A stretch of 64,000 bases of DNA from Neobacillus bataviensis (lineage in GTDB: Bacteria > Bacillota > Bacilli > Bacillales_B > DSM-18226): NCBI RefSeq assembly GCF_019969725.1, contig NZ_JAHXYW010000004.1, positions 248,001-312,000 of the forward strand. The letters are read 5' to 3'. Both the position numbers and the translations under genes were made by a program. This document shows positions 1 to 9,128 of this stretch, piece by piece (positions within the stretch are counted from its first letter, which is position 1; each line of letters begins with the position of its first letter). The notes under the pieces were generated by a model. It saw only the letters and a list, made by a program, of their open reading frames with translations. It made no database searches and was not told the origin of the DNA.

Positions 1-401
1 GCGCAGATCCAGATAATTTTGTGATCAAACGTGAATGGTTAGAGGAACTCGATAAATGTGCTAATCGTGAAACGGCTCCAGCGTTTTTTGAAGGGGTTCC
101 GGGGTATAAAGAGCAAATGTTTGGTAATCATAGCAAGAAGACAAAGTTTGAATTTGTTGGTCTTGTGTTAGATTATAATGAAGAGACACAGGTGGTAACC
201 CTTCAACAGAGAAACCATTTCAGACCGGGTGATGAAGTGGAATTCTTCGGACCGGAAATTCAAAACTTTACTCATGTGATTGATAAAATTTGGGATGAAA
301 AAGGTAATGAACTGGATGCGGCTAGACATCCTCTTCAGATTGTACAATTCAAATTGGACAAACCGGTGTACCCTAACAACATGATGCGAAAGGAGAACTA
401 G
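1..401 (+). CDS. trhP2: tRNA 5-hydroxyuridine modification protein, U32 peptidase family (3' end)
   Basis: Partial gene: the reading frame is open from the left edge (about 132 codons are visible) and stops at 399-401. The visible part is the C-terminal domain of a YrrO-type U32 peptidase-like protein. In B. subtilis YrrN and YrrO (TrhP1/TrhP2) take part in making 5-hydroxyuridine at the wobble position of tRNA. The catalytic-like N-terminal part lies outside the window. The call rests on the C-terminal sequence and on the following udk-greA-pbpI order, which is the B. subtilis order. The stop is 4 nt from the udk start, so the two are probably cotranscribed. The GTG at 21 is internal, not a start. 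Confidence 0.85.
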   Translation, partial: ADPDNFVIKREWLEELDKCANRETAPAFFEGVPGYKEQMFGNHSKKTKFEFVGLVLDYNEETQVVTLQQRNHFRPGDEVEFFGPEIQNFTHVIDKIWDEKGNELDAARHPLQIVQFKLDKPVYPNNMMRKEN

Positions 402-405
402 TATA

Positions 406-1038
406 ATGCGCAAGCCCGTTGTTATTGGTGTAACCGGTGGCTCCGGCTCCGGAAAGACCAGTGTTACCAAAGCGATTTATGAAAGCTTTAAGGGGCATTC
501 AATTTTGATGCTTGAACAAGATTATTATTATAAGGATCAGAGTGAATTGCCATTTGAGGAACGGTTAAAGACAAACTATGACCACCCGCTCGCTTTCGAT
601 AACGATTTATTAATAGCTCACATTGAAAAGCTAATACGCTTTGAACCGATTGAAAAGCCTGTTTATGATTATTCACAGCATACACGTTCAGAAAAAGTCA
701 TTCATGTAGAACCAAAGGATGTCATCATTTTAGAGGGAATCCTGGTACTCGAAGATGAACGTCTCCGCAATTTAATGGACATTAAACTGTACGTGGATAC
801 TGATGCAGATTTACGGATTATCCGAAGATTGCAGCGTGATATTCAAGAACGTGGGAGAACACTTGATTCTGTTATCGATCAATATGTGAATGTGGTTCGA
901 CCAATGCATAATCAATTCATTGAACCGACCAAACGTTATGCGGATGTCATCATCCCTGAAGGCGGTCATAATCACGTGGCGATTGATTTAATGGTAACAA
1001 AAATTCAAACAATTCTTGAACAAAAGTCATTTTTATGA
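406..1038 (+). CDS. udk: Uridine kinase
   Basis: Cytosolic kinase of pyrimidine salvage: phosphorylates uridine and cytidine to UMP and CMP using GTP or ATP. The 210-residue product is the usual family length. A Walker A loop GGSGSGKT is at residues 11-18. The start ATG at 406 follows AAAGGAGAAC with good spacing and sits directly behind the trhP2 stop. It is probably the last gene of the trhP operon, since two hairpins lie between it and greA. Confidence 0.97.
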   Translation: MRKPVVIGVTGGSGSGKTSVTKAIYESFKGHSILMLEQDYYYKDQSELPFEERLKTNYDHPLAFDNDLLIAHIEKLIRFEPIEKPVYDYSQHTRSEKVIHVEPKDVIILEGILVLEDERLRNLMDIKLYVDTDADLRIIRRLQRDIQERGRTLDSVIDQYVNVVRPMHNQFIEPTKRYADVIIPEGGHNHVAIDLMVTKIQTILEQKSFL

Positions 1039-1082
1039 AACAATAGCAAAAGAACTATCTATAAAATCCCAATTGGATAAAT

Positions 1083-1137
1083 GCGCGCCCTTTATTTTAC
1101 AAGGACGCGCTGAATGTATTATGCCGGTTGGCATAAT
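1083..1137 (+). other. Two consecutive hairpins between udk and greA
   Basis: Seen: an inverted repeat GCGCGCCCTT/AAGGACGCGC (1083-1092 with 1101-1110), then a second one ATTATGCC/GGCATAAT (1118-1125 with 1130-1137). Neither is followed by a T-run, so a classical intrinsic terminator is not clear. They may end the udk transcript, protect its 3' end, or belong to the greA leader. Confidence 0.4.
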
Positions 1138-1200
1138 ATCTACATACATTACATACACAATTCTAATGGGGGATTGTGAAGACTAGAAGGAGTGAGGATT

Positions 1201-1677
1201 TTGGCTACTGAGAAAGTATTTCCAATGACACAGGCAGGTAAGGACAAACTTGTACAAGAACTAGAATACTTAAAATCCGTTAAACGTAAAGAAGTGGTAG
1301 AAAGAATTAAAATCGCGCGCAGCTTCGGAGATTTATCTGAAAACTCTGAGTACGATTCCGCAAAAGAAGAGCAAGCTTTTGTTGAAGGCAGAATTACCAC
1401 TTTAGAGAATATGGTTCGCAACGCTAAGATTATCGAAGAAGGGGAACTTGCGAGCGACTCTGTAACTCTTGGCAGCTCCGTTACCTTTGTTGAACTTCCA
1501 GATGGAGAAGAAGAAACCTATACGATTGTCGGCAGTGCTGAAGCTGATCCGTTTGAAGGTAAAATTTCTAACGATTCACCAATCGCTAAAAGCCTTTTAG
1601 GTAAAAAGGTTGGAGATCAAGTATCTGTTCAAACGCCTGGCGGTGAAATGAGCGTCCGTATCGTTTCTATTAAATAA
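1201..1677 (+). CDS. greA: Transcription elongation factor GreA
   Basis: Binds the RNA polymerase secondary channel and stimulates cleavage of backtracked RNA so that stalled complexes resume. The 158-residue product has the N-terminal coiled coil (about residues 5-75, with the acidic tip around DLSENSEYD) and the C-terminal globular domain. I choose the TTG at 1201: it gives the family N-terminus MATEKVFPM and lies 6-8 nt after AGAAGGAGTGAGG. An upstream in-frame GTG at 1192 lies inside that Shine-Dalgarno site and would add three residues. A strong terminator follows. Confidence 0.97.
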   Translation: MATEKVFPMTQAGKDKLVQELEYLKSVKRKEVVERIKIARSFGDLSENSEYDSAKEEQAFVEGRITTLENMVRNAKIIEEGELASDSVTLGSSVTFVELPDGEEETYTIVGSAEADPFEGKISNDSPIAKSLLGKKVGDQVSVQTPGGEMSVRIVSIK

Positions 1678-1694
1678 TGTTTGAAATAAGAAAA

Positions 1695-1725
1695 CCTCGT
1701 CAAAACTTTTGACGAGGTGTTTTTT
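1695..1725 (+). terminator. greA terminator whose 3' arm holds the pbpI ribosome binding site
   Basis: Perfect stem CCTCGTCAAAA / TTTTGACGAGG (1695-1705 and 1707-1717), a 1-nt loop, then TGTTTTTT. The bases GAGGTG (1714-1719), which end the stem, are the only plausible Shine-Dalgarno site for the ATG at 1726. Any transcript reading through from greA would have this site paired. Confidence 0.85.
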
Positions 1726-3483
1726 ATGTGGAGAAAACGCACAATTGGCTGGCTTATCATAAGCTTAACCGGATTTGTTTTGCTTTTAGCTCGTTTAATG
1801 CAAATACAATTAGTTGAAACAGAAACTTTTTCAAAACATAACGTTAATTTACTTGAGGAAAGCGTAAAGCAGCGAACACAAGAATTAGTGATAGATAACG
1901 GCAGAGGTAATTTTCTTGATCGAAATGGAACAATGCTGACACATAAGAAGGTGTCGGTGCTTGTCCTATTTCCATTTTTAAAAAAGATGGACTGGGAGGC
2001 TAAAAAAGTAGCGGATATTACGGGGATACCTGCTGATTTTTTAAAAAGTGCAGTAGAAGGGGCAAAGAAGCCATTTGCGTATGGTGAACCAGAACCAATG
2101 GAACTGACAAGTTCGCAAATGGAAAAAATTAATGCATTAAAAATCCCTGGTGTATTTGCGATTGAAAAAAAGTTTGAACGGAGGGATGTGCCGGCTGAAC
2201 AATTATTAGGGTTAACAGGAGAAAATGCCAAAGAATTACAGAAACGTTATCCCAACAAAGACTTATCGGAGAAAACCTTAATTGGTGTATCAGGTCTTGA
2301 GGAAAGCTTTGATGAATTTCTTTTGCCTGAAGGAAAATCAAAGCTCGTTTACCATGTTGATGGCGGTGGTGCCCCGTTATTTGGGATCAATGTGAAGTAT
2401 GTCGATCCAGCTAATCCCTTTTATCCTGTTAATGTTCGAACAACCATTGATAAAAGTCTGCAGCAAAAAGCAGAGGAACTGGTTGATAAGTATCAAATAA
2501 AAAAAGGCGGTTTGGTTTTACTAGACATTGAGGAAAACAGTGTGCTGGCGATGGTTTCGCGCCCGACCATTAATAAAAAAGACCCATACAATGGAGCGGG
2601 AATTACAAATGTAATGTTAAAGCAGCAAATCATGGGCTCTGTCTTTAAAACAGTTGTGGCAGCAGCATCAATAGACCAAAATCTTGATAATCCGACACGC
2701 ATGTTTGATTGCAGTAAAAAGATCAATGGAAAGCCTGAGCTGAAATATAATTATGGAATGTTGAATTTTACAGATAGCTTTGCCAGAAGCTGTAATCGGA
2801 CCTTTGGTGAGTTAGCAAGAGAATTACAAAAAAAGAATCCGAACTTGCTGGAAGATTATGCGGCAAAATTATCCTTGACTGGTTCTGTCGGCTGGCAGGG
2901 GGATATTTATCATACCAGCAATTTCAAACAGCTTCCTTATGAAGATAAGGGTAGAGTGTTTGTGTCAGATGTGGCAAGAAAAGATTCAAATTTCGCGGCA
3001 ATGTCAGGAATTGGCCAGCATGAGGTCCGCGCTACCCCTTTAGCTGTTGCCAATATGATGGCCACGATTGCTAGAGGCGGCCAAAAGGAAATGGTCCGTG
3101 CTGTGTCAAAAATTGAATATAAAAATGGCACCACCATGGTGAATTTTGATCCAAAAGACTTAAAGGGTGATACTATCTCACCATATACAGCGATGAAGCT
3201 GCAAAAATTGCTGCGTGAGGTTGTCTTAAACCCAAATGGGACAGGCAGATGGTTTAAAGATCTGCCATACGAGGTTGCGGGGAAATCTGGGACGGCGGAA
3301 ACTGGAAAGTTTGTAAACGGACAGCAATTGCATAATAAATGGTTTGCTGGCTATTTTCCCTATCAAAACCCTAAATATGCGTTAGTAGCCGTCAATTTAG
3401 ATGTACGAGACAATGCGGGCGGAGTTAATTTGTTATTTGCCGATATGGTAAAGATGCTCTATGAAAAAGGTAATGAACAATAA
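1726..3483 (+). CDS. pbpI: Class B penicillin-binding protein (transpeptidase), PbpI/YrrR type
   Basis: Membrane-anchored D,D-transpeptidase that cross-links peptidoglycan. The 585-residue product has an N-terminal membrane anchor (about residues 8-25), a dimerization domain, and a transpeptidase domain with active-site S305-V-F-K308, S355-C-N357 and K520-S-G-T523. B. subtilis YrrR (PbpI) sits at the same place, next to yrrS, and is linked to sporulation; that role here is inferred from synteny. ATG 1726 is preferred over the upstream in-frame GTG at 1717 because GAGGTG lies 6 nt before it. The GTG itself is part of the greA terminator. Confidence 0.93.
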   Translation: MWRKRTIGWLIISLTGFVLLLARLMQIQLVETETFSKHNVNLLEESVKQRTQELVIDNGRGNFLDRNGTMLTHKKVSVLVLFPFLKKMDWEAKKVADITGIPADFLKSAVEGAKKPFAYGEPEPMELTSSQMEKINALKIPGVFAIEKKFERRDVPAEQLLGLTGENAKELQKRYPNKDLSEKTLIGVSGLEESFDEFLLPEGKSKLVYHVDGGGAPLFGINVKYVDPANPFYPVNVRTTIDKSLQQKAEELVDKYQIKKGGLVLLDIEENSVLAMVSRPTINKKDPYNGAGITNVMLKQQIMGSVFKTVVAAASIDQNLDNPTRMFDCSKKINGKPELKYNYGMLNFTDSFARSCNRTFGELARELQKKNPNLLEDYAAKLSLTGSVGWQGDIYHTSNFKQLPYEDKGRVFVSDVARKDSNFAAMSGIGQHEVRATPLAVANMMATIARGGQKEMVRAVSKIEYKNGTTMVNFDPKDLKGDTISPYTAMKLQKLLREVVLNPNGTGRWFKDLPYEVAGKSGTAETGKFVNGQQLHNKWFAGYFPYQNPKYALVAVNLDVRDNAGGVNLLFADMVKMLYEKGNEQ

Positions 3484-3565
3484 CGGTGGGAGGTTTTTCC
3501 TTTAAAATTTCTATCAAATCATGTTAGAATATTGAGAGCCTAATTTTTAGGGAGAGTGATTCAAA

Positions 3566-4222
3566 TTGAGTAATGAACTTAATCAAAATTCGCGCTTTGG
3601 TAACCGTACAAAAAGAAAAAAGACGAACCTCGTCTTAAATAGTTTAATTATCATTGTACTGCTGTTAATCATTTTTGTCGCCTATAATATTTTTGCTTCA
3701 GGCGATGACAATGCCGCTGAGCCGAAAAAGGAAACGCAAAATACGGAACAAAAGCACAAGGAAGTAAAAGAGAAAAAAGAGAATGTTTCAAAAGAGGAAG
3801 ATGATGCATCATCCAAGAATGCAGATACTGAATCGGAGGATCAAAGTGAGGAAGCTGCAACAGATGAACAGCCAGATGACTCACAGGCAGTCGTCACGGA
3901 AGGCGGAAGTTCATCAGATGTTTCACAATCAGTTGAAAATCCTTCATGGGAGCCTGTAGGCACAACCCAATCAGGTGAACATACCCCGGTATATGATCAA
4001 AATTCTGCAGATTGGCAGGAAATGCTAGCAGCAATGTCCTATGCAACTGGAATTGATAAAAGTAATATGACAGTATATTGGCTAGGCAGAGATAAATCAA
4101 CGCAAAATGCCTCGGTAGGAACGATTGAATCCAAAGACACTAAACAGAAGTATAGAGTTTATATTAAATGGGTCGAAGGCCAAGGCTGGATGCCAACAAA
4201 AGTAGAACAACTTTCACAATAA
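3566..4222 (+). CDS. yrrS: YrrS family membrane protein (DUF1510)
   Basis: 218 residues. A basic N-terminus (to about residue 20) leads into one transmembrane segment (about 24-44). Next comes a very acidic, Lys/Glu/Ser-rich linker (about 48-125), then a compact C-terminal domain ending WMPTKVEQLSQ. This is the YrrS layout and it follows pbpI as in B. subtilis. The C-terminal domain is predicted to lie outside the membrane. Its function is unknown; cooperation with the neighbouring penicillin-binding protein is a guess from position. The TTG start at 3566 follows AGGGAGAGTGA. Confidence 0.88.
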   Translation: MSNELNQNSRFGNRTKRKKTNLVLNSLIIIVLLLIIFVAYNIFASGDDNAAEPKKETQNTEQKHKEVKEKKENVSKEEDDASSKNADTESEDQSEEAATDEQPDDSQAVVTEGGSSSDVSQSVENPSWEPVGTTQSGEHTPVYDQNSADWQEMLAAMSYATGIDKSNMTVYWLGRDKSTQNASVGTIESKDTKQKYRVYIKWVEGQGWMPTKVEQLSQ

Positions 4223-4237
4223 GTAAAAAAATATAAA

Positions 4238-4275
4238 AGGATGGGCCAATTATTGGCACCATCCTATTTCTTTTT
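4238..4275. terminator. Bidirectional terminator between yrrS and yrzA
   Basis: Stem AGGATGG-G-CCAAT / (A)TTGG-C-A-CCATCCT followed on the plus strand by a T-rich tract (ATTTCTTTTT). The 3' end of yrzA on the minus strand overlaps the right arm. Confidence 0.7.
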
Positions 4276-4470
4276 AAAATGAACGACGGCAGAAAAATAG
4301 GTTTGTCCATTTTCATTTACATGCATTTGATGGGAAACCGAATGAACTCCCAGCATAATCGCTTTATTTTCCTCTATTTGTGCCTCAATCTTTTTTTGTA
4401 ATGTTTTAAGGTTATTGGCCTCATAAAATTCAACTTTATCCTCAATGAGGTCAAACTGGAAATTCATCAT
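4264..4470 (-). CDS. yrzA: YrzA family protein (DUF2536)
   Basis: Small soluble protein of 68 residues beginning MMNFQFDLIEDKVEFYEA and ending HFKKK. Family function is unknown. The same gene sits between yrrS and yrrT in B. subtilis, also on the opposite strand to its neighbours. I place the start at the ATG whose first base is 4470: AAAGGA lies 8 nt before it. An upstream ATG at 4479 overlaps that site. Confidence 0.8.
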   Translation of the reverse strand: MMNFQFDLIEDKVEFYEANNLKTLQKKIEAQIEENKAIMLGVHSVSHQMHVNENGQTYFSAVVHFKKK

Positions 4471-4560
4471 ATAAATCATCCTTTCTGTTCATTTATATTT
4501 TAGACATTTCAATAAAAAAACGGAAGCGCAAGCTTTATATGGCAGACTTCTTTCTATTGG

Positions 4561-4800
4561 GGTAAAATAGTGTTCGCGGATACGATGTATGAATCTGAGG
4601 AAGATTATAATAATGCAATCGTAGAAGCAAAAAATAATGGCTTTCATAACCTGGCAAAGGATTTGGAATCGGAGTATTATACAACAATTCCCTTTTTAGA
4701 ACATATTTTAAAGAAAAACGGTTTTAGCGTTACTTTTACGCGCTTCAACGATTTTGTCTGGGGGATGGAAGGCGTAAAACAATTAGAAAGAGGTAAAAAA
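4561..4800 (+). pseudogene. yrrT: Remnant of yrrT (SAM-dependent methyltransferase), C-terminal third only
   Basis: The frame from 4561 encodes [16 protein letters not shown] and continues to [13 protein letters not shown]. This matches the C-terminal ~80 residues of YrrT, which in B. subtilis is about 213 residues and lies just before mtnN. The N-terminal part with the SAM-binding motifs is absent, and the sequence upstream is unrelated intergenic DNA next to yrzA. There is no stop before mtnN: the remnant is in frame with it, so a GTG at 4570 could in principle give a 308-residue fusion. No convincing Shine-Dalgarno site precedes that GTG, whereas one precedes the mtnN ATG. I therefore call it a decayed gene. 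Confidence 0.82.
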
Positions 4801-5496
4801 ATGAAAATTGCCATCATCGGTGCAATGGAAGAAGAAGTGACTCTGTTAAGAGATAATATCGCGGATCAAACACAGGAAACTGTTGCCGGCTGTGAATTTA
4901 CGTTTGGAAAAATGCATGGAGAAGACGTAATTCTTTTGCGTTCGGGGATTGGTAAGGTGAACGCAGCAATGTCAACGACCATTCTGCTTGATAAATATAA
5001 GCCTGATTATATCATCAATACCGGTTCAGCAGGAGGACTTAATCCTTCGTTAAATGTAGGTGATGCTGTCATTTCCACTGAGGTTCGCCATCATGACGTC
5101 GATGTAACAGCGTTTGGATATGAGTATGGCCAGGTTCCTCAGCTTCCAGCTGCTTTTGAAGCTGATGATAAATTAATTGGGGTAGCAGAAACTGCCGCAA
5201 AAGAATTAGACAGATTTCAAACCGTCAGAGGCTTAATTGCTACGGGGGACTCTTTCATGGAGGATCCAGCTAAAGTAGATTTTATCCGAGAGAAGTTTAA
5301 AGATCTTCAAGCAGTGGAAATGGAAGCGGCGGCGATAGCCCAGGTAGCTCATCGCTTTGGTGTTCCTTTTGTGATTATTCGGTCCCTTTCCGATATCGCT
5401 GGTAAAGAGTCGGAAATCTCATTTGATCAATTTATTGATAAAGCAGCAACCAATTCTGCCACGCTGGTTATGAAAATGGTGGCCGCTTTAAGATAG
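4801..5496 (+). CDS. mtnN: 5'-methylthioadenosine/S-adenosylhomocysteine nucleosidase
   Basis: Cleaves adenine from methylthioadenosine, S-adenosylhomocysteine and 5'-deoxyadenosine. It feeds methionine salvage and, with LuxS, homocysteine recycling for the mccA-mccB pair downstream. The 231-residue product starts [12 protein letters not shown] with catalytic-base candidate E12. The adenine-binding catalytic aspartate is D198 in SLSDIAG. ATG 4801 has AAGAGG 7 nt upstream and gives the normal family length. Translation is open upstream into the yrrT remnant. Confidence 0.96.
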   Translation: MKIAIIGAMEEEVTLLRDNIADQTQETVAGCEFTFGKMHGEDVILLRSGIGKVNAAMSTTILLDKYKPDYIINTGSAGGLNPSLNVGDAVISTEVRHHDVDVTAFGYEYGQVPQLPAAFEADDKLIGVAETAAKELDRFQTVRGLIATGDSFMEDPAKVDFIREKFKDLQAVEMEAAAIAQVAHRFGVPFVIIRSLSDIAGKESEISFDQFIDKAATNSATLVMKMVAALR

Positions 5497-5513
5497 GAAT
5501 CAGGGGTGTAAAA

Positions 5514-7573
<2,060 letters not shown>

Positions 7574-7589
7574 TATTAACGTTACAATG

Positions 7590-7636
7590 GGTGTCAGGCA
7601 CCATGTGAAATTTTCACATGGTGCCTGACACCTTTT
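7590..7636 (+). terminator. 21-bp inverted repeat containing GGTGTCAGGCACC, mccB terminator
   Basis: Two perfect 21-nt arms, 7590-7610 and 7612-7632, separated by one base and followed by TTTT. Each arm carries GGTGTCAGGCACC or its complement. Transcribed, it would form a very stable hairpin ending the mtnN-mccA-mccB message. The GTGTCAGGCACC core is a recurrent intergenic element in some Bacillaceae genomes as I recall it. Confidence 0.75.
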
Positions 7637-7714
7637 CTAATATTTACATACTGTTTAACGCTGTTTTCTGTGGTAAAGTAGGTTAGTAGATTTTAAGTGA
7701 AGCAGGTGATGGTA

Positions 7715-7975
7715 ATGGAACAGCAATCGAAAAGTCTTTTTGAGAAGATAGCTGATTTCAAACGGTTTGCGCTGACTTTATTTGCTTTCGGAGTATTTTT
7801 CTATTTAGGTGCGATTATTCCATATGCAGGAAAAACTGTGACGGATTTAACTTTTATGATCAATACATCCATTTCATTCTTAGCTGCGTCTATTTTATTC
7901 TTTATTCAAGTAAAGAGATATCAATTAAAGCTTCTAGAGATAGAAGATGGACATGATGATTTTAGGAAAAAGTAA
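7715..7975 (+). CDS. yrhC: YrhC family small membrane protein
   Basis: 86 residues with two predicted transmembrane helices (about 17-38 and 47-68) and a charged C-terminal tail. It matches YrhC in sequence character and position (directly after mccB as in B. subtilis). Function is unknown. I choose ATG 7715, which has AGGTGATG just upstream; the GTG at 7697 would add six residues and lacks a ribosome binding site. Confidence 0.82.
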   Translation: MEQQSKSLFEKIADFKRFALTLFAFGVFFYLGAIIPYAGKTVTDLTFMINTSISFLAASILFFIQVKRYQLKLLEIEDGHDDFRKK

Positions 7976-8003
7976 GTGTTCCCAAATTGGGGGCACTTTT
8001 TTT
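7974..8003 (+). terminator. yrhC terminator
   Basis: Stem AAGTGTTCCC / GGGGGCACTT around a short loop, then seven T. It begins at the yrhC stop codon. Confidence 0.85.
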
Positions 8004-8052
8004 GCGTTAAAAGGGCCATTTCCTTATTTTTGAAAAAATTTGTTTAAAATGG

Positions 8053-8081
8053 TTTACAAAGTATCTTTGTGTGGATATAAT
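8053..8081 (+). promoter_or_regulatory. Sigma-A promoter of the small-protein cluster
   Basis: TTTACA (8053-8058), a 17-nt spacer and TATAAT (8076-8081): near-consensus. Transcription would start near 8088, about 37 nt before the first mini-ORF, and proceed into the YrzI cluster if the twin hairpins at 8231-8310 are passed. Confidence 0.85.
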
Positions 8082-8124
8082 TACCGTAGTAAGTAAAAAA
8101 TTCCAAAAAGGGAGGTCGAATAAA

Positions 8125-8205
8125 ATGATGTTAACGTACATTTGCGCGAAATCAACTAAATATTTGAATAACACGCATTCGACCAGACTGGAATGGATTG
8201 CTTAG
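8125..8205 (+). CDS. 26-residue leader-like peptide
   Basis: Mini-ORF starting ATG ATG with a strong Shine-Dalgarno site GGGAGGTCG 8 nt upstream. It encodes MMLTYICAKSTKYLNN followed by THSTRLEWIA. It stands between a near-consensus promoter and two terminator-like hairpins, so a transcript of about 175-220 nt could carry just this ORF. I do not recognise the peptide. It could be a small protein in its own right, a leader peptide controlling the genes behind, or the coding part of a dual-function RNA. Confidence 0.6.
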   Translation: MMLTYICAKSTKYLNNTHSTRLEWIA

Positions 8206-8230
8206 CATTTTGTGACAATACATATCCATG

Positions 8231-8262
8231 CCGCAGGGAGAATGACGCCTTGCGGTATTTTT
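8231..8262 (+). terminator. First of two related terminator-like hairpins
   Basis: Stem CCGCAGGG / CCTTGCGG (8231-8238 with 8248-8255), loop AGAATGACG, then TATTTTTG. The sequence GCCGCAGGGAG is repeated in the hairpin 50 nt further on. Confidence 0.7.
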
Positions 8263-8277
8263 GTGTCTAAAAAAACC

Positions 8278-8310
8278 GGCCGCAGGGAGCTGACTTCTTG
8301 CGGCCTTTTT
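8278..8310 (+). terminator. Second, stronger hairpin of the pair
   Basis: Stem GGCCGCAGGGA / TTCTTGCGGCC (8278-8288 with 8295-8305, G-U pairs included), then TTTTTG. It shares GCCGCAGGGAG, a TGAC loop motif, CTTGCGG and TTTTTGTG with the hairpin at 8231, so the pair looks like a tandem duplication. 8311-8403, up to the first yrzI, holds no other structure I can support. Confidence 0.75.
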
Positions 8311-8403
8311 GTGCCCTTTTTACTCGCCAATTGGATATGTCTTGCATAAATTGTAAATTGTGTTGAAGAGCTGGCAATAAATCATCAAAGGAGGTGGTTA
8401 ATT

Positions 8404-8544
8404 ATGACCCTGAATATTTTATTCTTTTCCATTACTATTAAAAAACGTCAAGTGAATCTTCGTGAAGCTGCCCACCAGGAAATGGTTAAAAAGCTTTATG
8501 AACAAAACAAAGATCGTCAAATATCCATGTACCATGAAATGTGA
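8404..8544 (+). CDS. yrzI: YrzI family small protein, copy 1
   Basis: 46 residues beginning MTLNILFFSITIKKRQVNLR and ending DRQISMYHEM, with a hydrophobic N-terminal third, a charged helix and the YEQNKDRQISM motif. The ATG at 8404 lies 8 nt after AAAGGAGGTGG. This is the YrzI family (Bac_small_yrzI), tiny proteins confined to spore-formers, often in tandem, of unproven function and sometimes labelled probable sporulation proteins. In B. subtilis yrzI also follows yrhC. A second copy sits 44 nt downstream. Confidence 0.85.
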   Translation: MTLNILFFSITIKKRQVNLREAAHQEMVKKLYEQNKDRQISMYHEM

Positions 8545-8588
8545 TGTTATGAAACACCTAAATTAATAATGAAAGGAAGTGATATGAA

Positions 8589-8729
8589 ATGACCTTAAAT
8601 ATATTATTTTTCTCGATAACAATAAAGAAACGAAATGTGACTCTTGAAGAAGCGGTTCATCAGGAACTAGTTGAAAAACTGTATGAACAAAATAAAGACC
8701 GTCAAATCTCCATGCACCGTTTTATGTAA
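8589..8729 (+). CDS. yrzI: YrzI family small protein, copy 2
   Basis: 46 residues starting MTLNILFFSITIKKRNVTLE and ending DRQISMHRFM. It is identical to copy 1 over the first 15 residues and over YEQNKDRQISM, with most differences in the middle. ATG 8589 follows AAAGGAAGTGA. Conserved protein ends but diverged codons (for example ATTTTATTCTTTTCC against ATATTATTTTTCTCG) show that the copies are old and that the protein, not only the RNA, is under selection. Confidence 0.85.
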   Translation: MTLNILFFSITIKKRNVTLEEAVHQELVEKLYEQNKDRQISMHRFM

Positions 8730-8767
8730 GAACTAAAAAATCCATGAAAAGAAAGGTGGTTTTAACG

Positions 8768-8827
8768 ATGATTTTTCTAATGCAAGGAAGAGGAGCAAGC
8801 TTATGGGGTATGAAAGATACCACCTAG
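8768..8827 (+). CDS. 19-residue mini-ORF
   Basis: Encodes MIFLMQGRGASLWGMKDTT. ATG 8768 follows AAAGGTGG by 8 nt, a good site. It lies in line with the YrzI copies, 38 nt after copy 2. I do not recognise it. The strong ribosome binding site is the only evidence for translation. Confidence 0.45.
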   Translation: MIFLMQGRGASLWGMKDTT

Positions 8828-8857
8828 CTTTGTGATTAACAATAGGAGGTAACGATA

Positions 8858-8911
8858 ATGCCGCTGCATATTTTATTAATTTCGCTAATTTTTAAATCAA
8901 AGAAAAAATGA
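8858..8911 (+). CDS. 17-residue mini-ORF resembling a YrzI N-terminus
   Basis: Encodes MPLHILLISLIFKSKKK behind TAGGAGGTAACGATA, a near-perfect Shine-Dalgarno site. The pattern Met-x-Leu-x-Ile-Leu, a hydrophobic run and then a Lys cluster copies the first 15 residues of the two YrzI proteins. It could be a shortened YrzI relative or a short membrane-active peptide. Confidence 0.5.
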   Translation: MPLHILLISLIFKSKKK

Positions 8912-8943
8912 TATCATAGTTCATTCATTATGCTAATAGCAGG

Positions 8944-8961
8944 TTTTGTTAATTAACAAAA
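8944..8961. repeat. Perfect 18-bp palindrome, possible operator
   Basis: TTTTGTTAATTAACAAAA has no spacer between its halves and lies between the 17-residue and 25-residue mini-ORFs. A looser pair TTCACA (8965-8970) / TGTGAA follows within 30 nt. It may bind a dimeric regulator. No factor is assigned. Confidence 0.45.
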
Positions 8962-9046
8962 TGTTCACATCTCATAAAGATAGGTACTGTGAAAATATGA
9001 TAAATTCAAAGTAGAAAAGGCAGAACTATTTTAAGGGGTGGAGAAT

Positions 9047-9124
9047 ATGTTCATGATTGTGATGGCCTTGGTCATTACTGGGGCGATTGGCTGCGTAATC
9101 TCAGCAGAATTAAGTGTTGAATAA
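9047..9124 (+). CDS. 25-residue single-span membrane peptide
   Basis: Encodes MFMIVMALVITGAIGCVISA followed by ELSVE: one transmembrane segment and a short acidic tail. ATG 9047 follows AAGGGGTGGAGAAT. It ends the mini-gene cluster and is followed at once by a strong terminator. I do not recognise it. Confidence 0.5.
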   Translation: MFMIVMALVITGAIGCVISAELSVE

Positions 9125-9128
9125 TAGT

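Noticed and set aside
4570..5496. A 308-residue MtnN with an N-terminal extension
   Set aside because: The extension is the YrrT C-terminus, the GTG has no ribosome binding site, and ATG 4801 has one and gives the usual MtnN length.
8944..8961. Rex operator
   Set aside because: Halves resemble TTGTTAA/TTAACAA, but Rex sites have a 4-nt spacer and this palindrome has none.
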